Shown: positions 1 through 5,949, counted from the stretch's first letter. The stretch: DNA of 10,145 nt from Spirochaetaceae bacterium (GCA_031257995.1 JAIRNN010000354.1:1-10145), one strand, 5' to 3'. Notes: generated from the letters alone by a model not told the origin. Made by a program: numbers and translations.

Positions 1-1
1 T

Positions 2-160
2 GGAAATGTCGGCCAAGACGAAGATTCCGGCGGCTATAGCCTACACCTTGTCTTGGGGCAGCCCCCGCTCGGACGGGATGACGATAACGACGAGTTTTTC
101 GGCGAAAAACGCTTCCAAACCAGCGCCCCCACCCGGCTAACCGCCCCGGATCACGGCTAA
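2..160 (+). CDS. C-terminal end of an unrecognised protein (partial, 52 residues visible)
   Basis: Reading frame 2 is open from the left edge to a TAA at 158-160. The 52 visible residues are acidic and polar in the middle (GRDDDNDEFFGEKRF), with SLHLVLGQPPLG before it and TSAPTRLTAPDHG at the end. No domain is recognisable. The composition looks like real coding sequence, and frames in the opposite direction are closed by stops. The gene would start outside the window. It ends about 270 bp before the convergent zinc ribbon gene, so nothing ties it to that operon. The call is that of an unknown protein tail; it could still be a chance open frame because only 159 bases are visible. Confidence 0.45.
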   Translation, partial: GNVGQDEDSGGYSLHLVLGQPPLGRDDDNDEFFGEKRFQTSAPTRLTAPDHG

Positions 161-379
161 AAGGGGTTCCGGCAAGCCTCAAAGTTCACGACCCAAGATG
201 GCCGCAAGAGTAGTCTGCCCACACCGCAAGGTGCAGTTTTGAAACGGCCTCAATCGAGATTAGAGTTGTTTAGAAACCTCAAGTTTCTAAACAACTTCCG
301 CTAAAAATGCGGTTTTGTAAGGCTTTAGCGGAGGGCTTTTAAGCCCCAAAAACCGCACGACTTGAAACGGACTTTAGTC
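161..379. repeat. Non-coding stretch packed with inverted repeats
   Basis: No convincing gene lies here. It separates two convergent genes. Dyads in order: CACC-GCAA-GGTG (223-234) with a GNRA-type loop; a 14-bp perfect stem, left arm AGTTGTTTAGAAAC (264-277), loop CTCAA, right arm 283-296; TCCGCTAAA (297-305) with TTTAGCGGA (324-332); TGCGGTTTT (308-316) with AAAACCGCA (349-357); GGGCTT-TT-AAGCCC (333-346); and CGGACT-TT-AGTCCG (368-381). The second and third pairs interlock, so they cannot all form together. The sequence TTGAAACGG occurs twice (near 239 and 362). None of the stems is followed by a clear T-run on either strand, so a simple terminator role is not well supported. Confidence 0.7.
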
Positions 380-409
380 CGCGACAACCAACCATGTTGT
401 TGAACGAGT
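380..409 (+). repeat. 30-bp dispersed repeat, copy 1
   Basis: This segment matches 7455-7484 at 27 of 30 positions in the same orientation. Both begin CGCGACAACCAACC and continue, after two or three variable bases, with GTTGTTGAAC and then AGT. Read from its first base, both copies encode RDNQP then a variable residue, Cys and a stop. Copy 1 directly abuts the small palindrome at 368-381 and lies 20 bp from the end of the zinc ribbon gene. A short palindrome AAATCG-T-CGATTT (415-427) follows. Too short for an IS; it may be the conserved end of a larger dispersed element. Confidence 0.65.
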
Positions 410-428
410 CTAATAAATCGTCGATTTC

Positions 429-788
429 CTAACGGCTCATATAAAACAGCAAAAACGAGAGGGCAAAAACGAAAAAAGCGAGAGTCAAAAAATAGGCCCA
501 AGCGGGCAACTCGCCTGAGGAATTTGATGTGTAGGCGGCTTTTCCGCCGCGCCGGGAAGCGATCTTTTTGTTTTTGTGGCGGCCTTTTCCCGGCAACACC
601 TGATAACCGCATTTGGGACAGCCATCATCGAACAAGTCTTCTTCACCGGAAAAACCGCAGGCCGGACAGCGGATCGAGGCAAATTTGCGCCCGCATTTGG
701 GACAAACAGGCGCATCTTGTGAAACTTCCGAGCCGCAACTGTCGCAGTAAAAAAGAGGCGGCAGGGCCTTGTCCTTTTTATGAAACAT
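429..788 (-). CDS. Double zinc ribbon protein with C-terminal membrane anchor
   Basis: A 119-residue protein, starting at the ATG at 788. Longer upstream frames exist, but they would run deep into the preceding gene, and this start gives an 11-bp overlap with that gene's stop. Four CxxC pairs are visible: C15/C18, C29/C32, C41/C44 and C57/C60, i.e. two zinc ribbons or one four-knuckle rubredoxin-like module. A basic linker follows (about 65-85), then one hydrophobic helix at about 95-117 with only a few residues after it. The layout predicts a tail-anchored membrane protein with the zinc domain in the cytoplasm. Such ribbons often bind nucleic acid or protein partners; the exact role here is unknown. 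The overlap with the FmdB-type gene implies translational coupling, so two zinc ribbon proteins are made together. Confidence 0.8.
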   Translation of the reverse strand: MFHKKDKALPPLFYCDSCGSEVSQDAPVCPKCGRKFASIRCPACGFSGEEDLFDDGCPKCGYQVLPGKGRHKNKKIASRRGGKAAYTSNSSGELPAWAYFLTLAFFVFALSFLLFYMSR

Positions 789-1116
789 TGTCTGTACGAG
801 CCGCGCGCGAACCGCCGGAGGCGGCAGGACACGACGGCGTTGCGGCGGAGTCCGCATTTGAGCTTGCCGTTGCGGTCGCCTCTTTCTTTGCCGGAACATC
901 CGGTTTTGAATCCCCCGGCGCGCCCTTTGCCGCCGATTTTCCCTTGTCGGTCACATAGAAACCTTGCCCCTTAAAGATGACCCCCGCGCCTCCCGACAAA
1001 ATTCGCCGGACAGAACCGCCGCATTCGGGGCAAGCCGACAAAGGTTCGTCTTTCATACTCTGAAAAACCTCAAATGAACGCTCACATTCCTTACACTTGT
1101 ATTCATACGTGGGCAT
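778..1116 (-). CDS. FmdB-family zinc ribbon protein
   Basis: A 112-residue protein opening with MPTYEYKCKECERSFEVFQS, the typical start of the FmdB/CxxC_CXXC_SSSS regulatory-protein family. The ribbon cysteines are C8/C11 and C29/C32, followed by GGSVRRIL and the conserved FKGQGFYVTD block at about 48-57. After residue 58 the protein becomes a low-complexity Ala/Ser/Lys/Pro tail, as is common in this family. A GAGGAG Shine-Dalgarno lies about 9 bases before the ATG at 1116. The family is named after a formamidase regulator, but most members have no proven function. It is separated from frr by 188 bp of repeat DNA and may be transcribed with the rpsB operon or from a promoter inside that gap. 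Confidence 0.88.
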   Translation of the reverse strand: MPTYEYKCKECERSFEVFQSMKDEPLSACPECGGSVRRILSGGAGVIFKGQGFYVTDKGKSAAKGAPGDSKPDVPAKKEATATASSNADSAATPSCPAASGGSRAARTDNVS

Positions 1117-1138
1117 TTATACACTCCTCTAGACTAAG

Positions 1139-1258
1139 GAGGGGGATGTCTCCCCCTCGCTACAGCCGGCTCAAAACCGCTCTATACGAGGCGCGGTTTT
1201 GAGCCGTCTTTCGCTACCCCCTCTCCTAGGGGCCCACCCCTAAAACCCCCTCCCGCCA
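1139..1258 (-). repeat. Composite intergenic element, copy A (two hairpins plus conserved blocks)
   Basis: Read on the - strand, the order is GGGGTTTTAGGGG (1237-1249), AGAGGGGGTAGCG (1212-1224), a 14-bp perfect hairpin (GCGGTTTTGAGCCG, 1193-1206, with 1167-1180; 12-nt loop), then AGCGAGGGGGAGACAT with its complement (stem 1140-1146 / 1151-1157), then CCTTAGT. The same blocks in the same order recur at 5803-5949 on the + strand. In both cases the element ends shortly before a gene and points toward it: here FmdB, there the glycosyltransferase. It is not coding. Neither stem is followed by a T-run. It may be a mobile or recombining intergenic cassette, or a transcribed leader structure. Confidence 0.65.
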
Positions 1259-1272
1259 CTTTTTATGTGGCG
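1254..1272 (-). terminator. Small hairpin downstream of frr, possible weak terminator or attenuator
   Basis: On the - strand, CGCCAC and GTGGCG form a 6-bp stem around an A-rich 7-nt loop, about 32 bases after the frr stop codon. The following sequence is G-rich rather than T-rich, so an intrinsic terminator is doubtful. It borders composite element copy A. Confidence 0.25.
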
Positions 1273-1304
1273 CGGTTACCGTGGTCAAACGAAGCGGCAA
1301 ACAA

Positions 1305-1856
1305 TCACACTTCCTCAATTTCTTTCTCTTTCTCTTCCAAAACCTTACCAATCTCCGCGATAAATTTGTCGGTGAGTTTCTGAAGCTCCTCTCCGGCCTT
1401 CTTCTCGGCATCCTCGGTGAGGCCGCCGTCTTTCAGTTGCTTTTTCAGGTCGTCGTGGGCATCACGGCGGATATTGCGGACGGCGACACGGGCCTTTTCC
1501 GCCTCGGCTTTGGCCTGTTTGGAGATTTCCTTGCGGCGCTCGCCGGTGAGAGGCGGTATCGAGATACGAATCACCTTGCCGTCGTTGGACGGGTTAAGCG
1601 AAAGTTCGGAAGCGCGGATGGCCTTCTCTATCTCGCCCAGCAACGCCTTGTCCCAAGGCTGAATCACGACGAGCCGCGCTTCGGGGACAGACACATTCGC
1701 CGTCTGGGAGAGCGGCAACTTGTCGCCATAAGCGTCAACGCGGATTTTGTCAAAAAGCGCCGCAGACGCGCGGCCGGTACGCAACCCGGCAAACGTGTCT
1801 TTCAGCGCGGCGATCGACTTCTTCATCCGGCTTTCCGCATCGGAATTAGCGCTCAT
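1305..1856 (-). CDS. frr: Ribosome recycling factor
   Basis: 183 residues, the usual RRF length. RRF works with EF-G to split the post-termination ribosome into subunits and release mRNA and tRNA. The hallmarks are in place: FAGLRTGRASAALFDKIRVDAYG at about 23-45, LPLSQTANVSVPEARLVVIQPWDK at about 47-70, IPPLTGERRKEI at about 100-111, and the long C-terminal helix ending EEKEKEIEEV. The start at 1856 has a GGGAG Shine-Dalgarno that overlaps the tsf stop, with one base between tsf stop and frr start, so the two are translationally coupled. In most bacteria pyrH lies between tsf and frr; here it does not. Confidence 0.97.
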   Translation of the reverse strand: MSANSDAESRMKKSIAALKDTFAGLRTGRASAALFDKIRVDAYGDKLPLSQTANVSVPEARLVVIQPWDKALLGEIEKAIRASELSLNPSNDGKVIRISIPPLTGERRKEISKQAKAEAEKARVAVRNIRRDAHDDLKKQLKDGGLTEDAEKKAGEELQKLTDKFIAEIGKVLEEKEKEIEEV

Positions 1857-1857
1857 G

Positions 1858-2706
1858 TTACACTCCCACTTTCAGATAGGAATAATCCTTGATCGAGAGC
1901 TTGGCCCCCGCCTTTTTTCCCGCCTCGTCCAGCGCCTTTGCCACAGTGAGTTTGTCATCCTTCACAAAAGCCTGATCGAGGAAACAGATCGAGGTGAGGT
2001 ATTTGTTCAGCTTGCCCTTCAAGATACCCGCTTTCACGTTGTCGGGCTTATCCGCCATCGCCGGGTCTTGGGACATCTGGGCAAGAAAAATATCCGACTG
2101 CTCCTTGATGAAGCCCTGATCAATGCTGTCGCGGGTGAGGAACGCCGGGTTAAACGCCGCCACGTGCAACGCCAAATCGTGGGCAAACTCCTTCACTTCG
2201 GGCTTTTCAAGCGCGTCCAGCTTGTCCGAGGCAACGATGACCGCGACCCCGATCTTGCCATCGCCGTGACTGTAGGTTTCAACCAGTTCGCCCGGCCCCG
2301 CGTTGATGAACTTCACCCGCTTGAGTTCCATCTTCTCTCGGATTTTCACCGCGATGTCTGTCACCAGAGCGGCAAGTTCCGCCGTCGGCTCATTCAAGCC
2401 CTTCTCATAGACAATTCCGGCGATCTTCTCGCCCGTAGCGGCAAAATCCGGGTTTCGCGCCACAAAATCCGTTTCCGTGGCGATTTCCGCAAACGCCGCC
2501 TTCTTCGCGTCCGCCTTGATGAACACCTTGCCCTCATTCGCGGCGCGGCCCGCCCGGTTTTCGACGGCGGCAAGCCCCTTTTCCTTCAAGAGCTTCTCCG
2601 CCGCCCCGGCATCCCCGTTCGTCTCTTCGAGCGCCTTCTTGCACTCCATCATACCCGCCCCGGTCTTCTCCCGGAGCGCCTTCACATCCTGCGCACTCAC
2701 AGCCAT
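1858..2706 (-). CDS. tsf: Translation elongation factor Ts
   Basis: 282 residues, normal length for EF-Ts, the nucleotide exchange factor of EF-Tu. The N-terminal UBA-like module reads VKALREKTGAGMMECKKAL (about 8-26), followed by GDAGAAEKLLKEKGLA. The core carries ETDFVARN (about 78-85), the family's TDFVA contact motif for EF-Tu. The C-terminus ends in IKDYSYLKVGV. A GAGGG sequence lies 9 bases before the ATG at 2706. It follows rpsB after a 12-base gap, as in nearly all bacteria, and is coupled to frr downstream. Confidence 0.97.
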   Translation of the reverse strand: MAVSAQDVKALREKTGAGMMECKKALEETNGDAGAAEKLLKEKGLAAVENRAGRAANEGKVFIKADAKKAAFAEIATETDFVARNPDFAATGEKIAGIVYEKGLNEPTAELAALVTDIAVKIREKMELKRVKFINAGPGELVETYSHGDGKIGVAVIVASDKLDALEKPEVKEFAHDLALHVAAFNPAFLTRDSIDQGFIKEQSDIFLAQMSQDPAMADKPDNVKAGILKGKLNKYLTSICFLDQAFVKDDKLTVAKALDEAGKKAGAKLSIKDYSYLKVGV

Positions 2707-2718
2707 TATCGTACCCTC

Positions 2719-3681
2719 TTATTCCTCGTAGACTTTATCCACGTCGACCGGCAGATTGTCTTCTTCGCTTTCGTTTTCACTACCGCTGTTCTCACTGCCG
2801 CTTTCCTCATTGCCGCCGCCCGTATCGTCATTTGGATCGGTTTCACTGACGGGAGTTTCCTCTTCCGGCGCGGTTACCGCCATTTCACCCTTCGTGTATT
2901 TCTCGATGTCGATCTCCTCGTCTTCCTCGCGCCGCGATTCGTCAAGAGCCCCGTTCGCCTCGTCTTCCTCACTAAGCGTCTCAATCACCTTGAGCCCCGT
3001 CTCGTTGTCCGCCTCAATCACCGCGTTTGCGACAATCGACGTAAACAGTGTAATCGAGCGAATCGCATCATCGTTCCCCGGAATCGGATAGTCGATACCT
3101 TCGGGGTTGCAATTCGTATCCACCACAGCCACAATCGGAATCCCCATCCTCTTCGCCTCGGTAACGGCGATGGACTCCAAGCGGGTATCGATGATAAATA
3201 TAACGCCCGGCAACTCCTTCATCTCCTTGATCCCGCCCAAGTTTTTCTGGAGCTTCGCCCGCTCCTTCGTCATCCCGGCAACTTCTTTCTTCGTAAGATT
3301 CTCGAACGTGCCGTCAACCTCCATCTTCTCAAGTTTCTTGAGGCGAAGCAACGACTTTTTAATGGTAGAAAAATTGGTAAGCATCCCGCCCAGCCAGCGG
3401 CTATTCACATAGAACATCCCGCACCGCTCCGCTTCCTTCTGGATAGCGATCTGCGCCTGCTTCTTCGTGCCGACAAACAGGACCGACTTCCCCGAAACGA
3501 CCACCTTACGCACCGCGTCATAGGCATCTTTAATCGCCTGAATGGTCTTTTGCAGGTCAATGATGTGAATCCCATTCCGCTCGGCAAAAATATACTTTGC
3601 CATCCTCGGATCCCACCGCTTCACCTGATGACCAAAATGCACCCCCGATTCGAGGAGGCTCTTCATCGTAACAACCGCCAT
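2719..3681 (-). CDS. rpsB: 30S ribosomal protein S2 with acidic C-terminal extension
   Basis: 320 residues from the ATG at 3681, which is preceded by AGGAG at 5-6 bases; a longer in-frame start at 3708 lacks this site. Residues 1 to about 235 are a standard S2: MKSLLESGVHFGHQ, RWDPRMAKYIF, GIHIIDLQKT, FVGTKKQAQ, NSRWLGGMLTNF, PGVIFIIDT, GIPIVAVVDTNCNP, and DYPIPGNDDA. S2 is a late-binding 30S protein needed for S1 recruitment. From about residue 236 an unusual tail of some 85 residues follows, rich in Glu, Asp, Ser and Gly, including a repeated GSENSGSENESEE block and ending DKVYEE. Ordinary S2 proteins are about 230-260 residues. Extended S2 proteins occur in treponemes, as far as I recall. 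The tail is probably disordered; its role is unknown. Confidence 0.97.
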   Translation of the reverse strand: MAVVTMKSLLESGVHFGHQVKRWDPRMAKYIFAERNGIHIIDLQKTIQAIKDAYDAVRKVVVSGKSVLFVGTKKQAQIAIQKEAERCGMFYVNSRWLGGMLTNFSTIKKSLLRLKKLEKMEVDGTFENLTKKEVAGMTKERAKLQKNLGGIKEMKELPGVIFIIDTRLESIAVTEAKRMGIPIVAVVDTNCNPEGIDYPIPGNDDAIRSITLFTSIVANAVIEADNETGLKVIETLSEEDEANGALDESRREEDEEIDIEKYTKGEMAVTAPEEETPVSETDPNDDTGGGNEESGSENSGSENESEEDNLPVDVDKVYEE

Positions 3682-3775
3682 ATTCACTCCTGTTTCCCGT
3701 TCCCGCAAGCCGCCCTGCCGCCGGAAAGTATTCCTCTATCTCATCACGGAAACCCCGCAACGGAAATTTTGTTTC

Positions 3776-3803
3776 ATTATACCACACCCGCCAAAAATGT
3801 CAA
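3776..3803 (-). promoter_or_regulatory. Consensus sigma-70 promoter of the rpsB operon
   Basis: On the - strand TTGACA (3798-3803) and TATAAT (3776-3781) are both exact consensus, with a 16-bp spacer that starts with five T and ends GGGTGTGG. The predicted start is near 3769, giving an untranslated leader of roughly 88 nt before rpsB. The leader could hold a feedback site for S2, as known for rpsB in E. coli, but I see no conserved structure that proves it. Confidence 0.88.
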
Positions 3804-3918
3804 CTACCCCATTGAGTGTGGCGGCATGTCGGTGCTTCTCCGGCTTGAAGGAGAAGAAGGCGGGCGCAACGAATAGCGGGTCAAGTAAATGACAGAGTCC
3901 CCCATGACCGCCAATGGC

Positions 3919-3947
3919 TTGTCATCTGCGGTGATGTGTTCTATAAT
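3919..3947 (+). promoter_or_regulatory. Sigma-70 promoter giving a leaderless transcript for the receiver gene
   Basis: TTGTCA (3919-3924), a 17-bp spacer and an exact TATAAT (3942-3947). Transcription starting 6-8 bases after the -10 box would begin at 3953-3955, which is the ATG itself (or the tandem ATG at 3956). No Shine-Dalgarno is visible before the ATG, and a conventional leader does not fit between promoter and start codon. Confidence 0.8.
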
Positions 3948-3952
3948 ATGGA

Positions 3953-4645
3953 ATGATGGAAAAGCTGAAAAAGATTCTTGTGGCGACGGATGCGGAGAAA
4001 CGCGATTTTTTCTCGGTGATGTTTGAGAATCTGGGCTATGATGTCGAGACGGCTGCGGACGGGCAGAGCGCGTTTGAAAAAATCAGGAAGACGATGCCGG
4101 ACCTTGTTATGGTGAGTACGATTCTGCCCCGGCTGTCGGGGTGGGAAGTTTTGTCCAAGGTCAAGGGCGAGGAGCCGCTGAAGATGATCCCGGTCGTTCT
4201 TTTGTCGGACATTGCCAACGTGAAGGACAAGGTGAATGCCTTTGAACAGGGCGCGGAGGAGTACATCAGCAGCCCGTTCAGTTTCCCCGAAGTGCTTGCC
4301 CGTATCCGCTCGCTGTTGCGAACGAGAGAGCTTTTTAACCAGCTTTCGGCCCGTGAGTCGCGGCTCTCTCTTGCCGAGACGCTTTACGCCGATCTCAAAA
4401 GGGCCATCGCGCAGTTTCTGAAAAATATTGACAATCTTGACGAGGCGATTGCGCTTACTCAAAAGGACATGATCAACGAGGAGACGCTGCCGCCGATCAT
4501 CGGTCTTATTCGTGAGAAGATCGGCACTGTCCGTTCCGATGCGGTTGCTCTTGACGCGCGTATCGACAAGACGATACACAAATGGGACGAACTTAAGAAA
4601 AGAGAGATTGCAATTTCGGTGTTTGAAAGCGGCGAAGGGATGTGA
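3953..4645 (+). CDS. Degenerate response-regulator receiver protein (pseudo-receiver)
   Basis: 230 residues. Residues 7 to about 125 have the receiver fold signature: KKILVATDAEKRDFFSVMFE, GYDVETAADGQSAFEKI, MPDLVMVSTILPRLSGWEVL, IPVVLLSD, AFEQGAEEYISSPFSFPEVLARI. The catalytic set is broken: the phosphoacceptor Asp is Ser55, the first residue of the acidic pair is Thr12 (Asp13 remains), and the conserved Lys before the cis-Pro is Ser107; Ser85 is kept. Phosphorylation by a histidine kinase is therefore unlikely. Residues 126-230 are a predicted helical region with charged heptad-like stretches and no DNA-binding or enzymatic domain, suggesting a protein-interaction role. Tandem ATGs at 3953 and 3956 are both possible starts. 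It is first in a unit with a bactofilin 19 bases downstream, so it may act in positioning or assembly of that polymer; this is inference from context. Confidence 0.82.
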   Translation: MMEKLKKILVATDAEKRDFFSVMFENLGYDVETAADGQSAFEKIRKTMPDLVMVSTILPRLSGWEVLSKVKGEEPLKMIPVVLLSDIANVKDKVNAFEQGAEEYISSPFSFPEVLARIRSLLRTRELFNQLSARESRLSLAETLYADLKRAIAQFLKNIDNLDEAIALTQKDMINEETLPPIIGLIREKIGTVRSDAVALDARIDKTIHKWDELKKREIAISVFESGEGM

Positions 4646-4664
4646 CGTATGGGATGTTATATAT

Positions 4665-5066
4665 ATGGAAGGAAAGAGTAAGAGTCCAAGCCCGGTTGTT
4701 CTCGCAAAAACCGCCGTGTTGAACGGGGTGCTACGGTTTACGAAGCCGGTTTGCATACAGGGCAAGTTTACGGGCACTATCGACGCGACGGGAGAGTTGA
4801 CCGTTGACAAGGGCGCGGTAGTGGATGCCGATACCATCAACGTCTCGTCGATTTCGGTGTTGGGTCGGGTGTCGGGGAACATTTTTGCCGAGGACAAGGT
4901 GGATCTCTGTACGGGCGCGGAGGTTTCAGGCGACATCAGCGCTCGGAGGCTGCGTATCGCGGACGGCGTTCTTTTTGAGGGGCAATGTTCGATGGTCGAC
5001 GCGGAGAAGGATATCGACATTTTTTCTCATTCGCAGGATGAGATAAAGGATGCATTGCAGGGCTGA
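4665..5066 (+). CDS. Bactofilin (polymer-forming cytoskeletal protein, DUF583)
   Basis: 133 residues from the ATG at 4665. The longer upstream frame overlaps the preceding gene and is not used; no other start is in frame in the gap. Residues about 17-112 are the beta-helical bactofilin core with its repeating short-strand pattern: VLNGVLRFTKPVCIQGKFTG, IDATGELTVDKGAVVDADTI, SISVLGRVSGNIFAEDKVDL, GAEVSGDISARRLRIADGVL, FEGQCSM. The ends are short and polar (MEGKSKSPSP; DIDIFSHSQDEIKDALQG). Bactofilins polymerise without nucleotide and organise cell shape, stalks, flagella or chromosome positioning; in spirochaetes they have been linked to cell morphology. The Shine-Dalgarno is weak (GGGA about 11 bases upstream), so translation may depend on the upstream gene. 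The stop overlaps the next gene by 17 bases. Confidence 0.92.
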   Translation: MEGKSKSPSPVVLAKTAVLNGVLRFTKPVCIQGKFTGTIDATGELTVDKGAVVDADTINVSSISVLGRVSGNIFAEDKVDLCTGAEVSGDISARRLRIADGVLFEGQCSMVDAEKDIDIFSHSQDEIKDALQG

Positions 5067-5562
5067 GACGGCGGGCGATGTCGTGCGCCTCCTCCGGGAA
5101 AAAGGGCTGACATTGGCCCTTGCGGAATCGTGTACTGCCGGACTTGTGGCGGACAGTATCGCGTGTGTCCCCGGAGCGTCGGATGTTTTTTGGGGAAGTT
5201 TTGTGACTTACCGGGTCGAAGCTAAGGCGGCGATGCTGGGGATTGACAGAACGATGATTGAACGGTACGGTGTGGTGTCCGGTGAGACGGCCCGCATGAT
5301 GGCGGAAGGGGCATTGAAAAAAAGCAACGCCGATATATCCGCCTCGGTAACGGGGCTTGCGGGTCCCGACGGCGACGACCGGGGGACTCCGGTGGGAACG
5401 GTTTGGATGGCGGCAGCGGTCCGGGAAAACGGCGGGCATCGCGTCCGTGTCGAGCATTTTTGTTACAGGGGCAACCGCGCAACTGTCCGGGAAGCGACGG
5501 CACTTGATGTGTTGCGGCTCATTCGGAATGTGTTGCCGCCATCTGTCGTGATAACCGCTTGA
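5050..5562 (+). CDS. pncC: Nicotinamide-nucleotide amidase, stand-alone CinA C-terminal domain
   Basis: 170 residues, the size of single-domain PncC proteins rather than full CinA (about 400 with an N-terminal MoCF-like domain). PncC deamidates nicotinamide mononucleotide to nicotinate mononucleotide in NAD salvage. Motifs: LALAESCTAGLVADSI (22-37) with the catalytic Ser in ESCT, SFVTYRVEAKAAMLGI (50-65), YGVVSGETARMMAEGAL (73-89), SVTGLAGPDGDDRGTPVGTVW (99-119). The usual ESCTGG is ESCTAG here, a mild change. The gene starts inside the last codons of the bactofilin gene, so the two are coupled; AAAGG directly before the ATG and AGGA farther up are the only ribosome-binding candidates. The functional link between NAD salvage and a cytoskeletal protein is not obvious. 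Confidence 0.93.
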   Translation: MHCRAETAGDVVRLLREKGLTLALAESCTAGLVADSIACVPGASDVFWGSFVTYRVEAKAAMLGIDRTMIERYGVVSGETARMMAEGALKKSNADISASVTGLAGPDGDDRGTPVGTVWMAAAVRENGGHRVRVEHFCYRGNRATVREATALDVLRLIRNVLPPSVVITA

Positions 5563-5577
5563 TATGCGGGGTTTTTC
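5555..5577 (+). terminator. Probable intrinsic terminator after pncC
   Basis: CCGC (5555-5558) and GCGG (5566-5569) form a short stem, with flanking AA and TT able to extend it across a GG bulge, followed by TTTTTC. The pncC stop codon lies in the loop. The stem is short, but the T-run and position at the end of the three-gene unit support the call. Confidence 0.5.
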
Positions 5578-5592
5578 TGTTGATGTTATCAG

Positions 5593-5680
5593 TGTTATAG
5601 TAACGTGAGTGGCGACTACAGGGTTGATCCTGTTTCGTGTGGGAACCGAGCCTCCGCGAAGATGGGGGCTTCTTCTCTTC
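5593..5680 (+). ncRNA. Possible small RNA or leader with its own promoter and terminator-like hairpin
   Basis: An extended -10 box TGTTATAGT (5593-5601) lacks a good -35. It would start a transcript near 5608 that contains a hairpin ACAGG-GTTGAT-CCTGT (5618-5633) and a stronger stem AGCCTCC / GGGGGCT (5649-5655 / 5664-5670; one G-T pair) followed by the pyrimidine-rich TCTTCTCTTC. The segment has no ORF. I compared it by eye with 6S, SRP, tmRNA, RNase P, T-box and common riboswitches and saw no match. It may equally be part of a long leader for the glycosyltransferase. Confidence 0.25.
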
Positions 5681-5685
5681 GGGGG

Positions 5686-5760
5686 AATGGATAATTGAAA
5701 ATGGATAATTAGGAGGCTGCTCGTTTTATTCCTCTCATTTCCCCTTTTCCATTTTCAATT
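5686..5760. repeat. Short direct and inverted repeats built on AATGGATAATT
   Basis: AATGGATAATT occurs at 5686-5696 and again at 5700-5710 (14-bp period). AATTGAAAATGG (5693-5704) has a perfect 12-bp inverted partner at 5749-5760, 44 bases apart. CCCC-GTA-GGGG follows at 5761-5771. No gene is present. This is simple intergenic repeat DNA at the left border of composite element copy B. Confidence 0.6.
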
Positions 5761-5786
5761 CCCCGTAGGGGTAATGGGTGCCCCGC

Positions 5787-5949
5787 AGAGGGGTAGCGGA
5801 ATGGGGTTTTAGGGGCAGAGCCCGGAACTGCGTCCTTTGAAGAGGGGTAGCGTATGACCAAACGGAGGGAGGTGTGGACGCGCCTTTAGGCGTGGACACA
5901 TCGACTGGAGAGCGGGCAGGAGCGAGGGGGAGACATCCCCCTCGCTCCT
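5787..5949 (+). repeat. Composite intergenic element, copy B
   Basis: Blocks in order on the + strand: AGAGGGGTAGCG (5787-5798), GGGGTTTTAGGGG (5803-5815), AGAGGGGTAGCG again (5841-5852), a small palindrome CGCCT-TT-AGGCG (5881-5892) flanked by two GTGGAC repeats, and a 14-bp stem AGGAGCGAGGGGGA (5918-5931) with 5936-5949 around a GACA loop, then TTCTTAGT. From GGGGTTTTAGGGG on, the block order equals that of copy A read on the - strand, but the central hairpin is different in sequence, which makes the element modular. It ends about 100 bases before the glycosyltransferase start. Between 5950 and 6045 I see no further structure except the ribosome-binding site. Confidence 0.65.

Noticed and set aside
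264..296. Terminator for the - strand operon or the left + strand gene
   Set aside because: The 14-bp stem is perfect but neither side has a run of T after it.
161..409. Integron attC or CRISPR-like array
   Set aside because: Palindromes of unequal sequence and spacing, no regular repeat-spacer pattern and no paired attC core sites that I can define.
325..612. 95-codon open frame on the - strand containing VQQHGWLSR
   Set aside because: It overlaps the zinc ribbon gene, and the VQQxGWLSR similarity to a frame near 7450 is explained by the 30-bp DNA repeat.
1747..3876. 709-codon open frame on the + strand
   Set aside because: It lies wholly antisense to tsf, rpsB and the end of frr, which are unmistakable genes; its length follows from the GC-rich codon use of the opposite strand, and its protein resembles nothing.
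3941..5020. 359-codon open frame on the - strand
   Set aside because: Antisense shadow of the receiver and bactofilin genes, with His/Arg-rich composition typical of shadow frames.
5608..5680. T-box, 6S or other known structured RNA
   Set aside because: A phrase TGTGGGAACCG looked T-box-like, but the conserved AGGGTGG-ACCGCG core and specifier structure are missing, and no 6S or riboswitch consensus could be matched.
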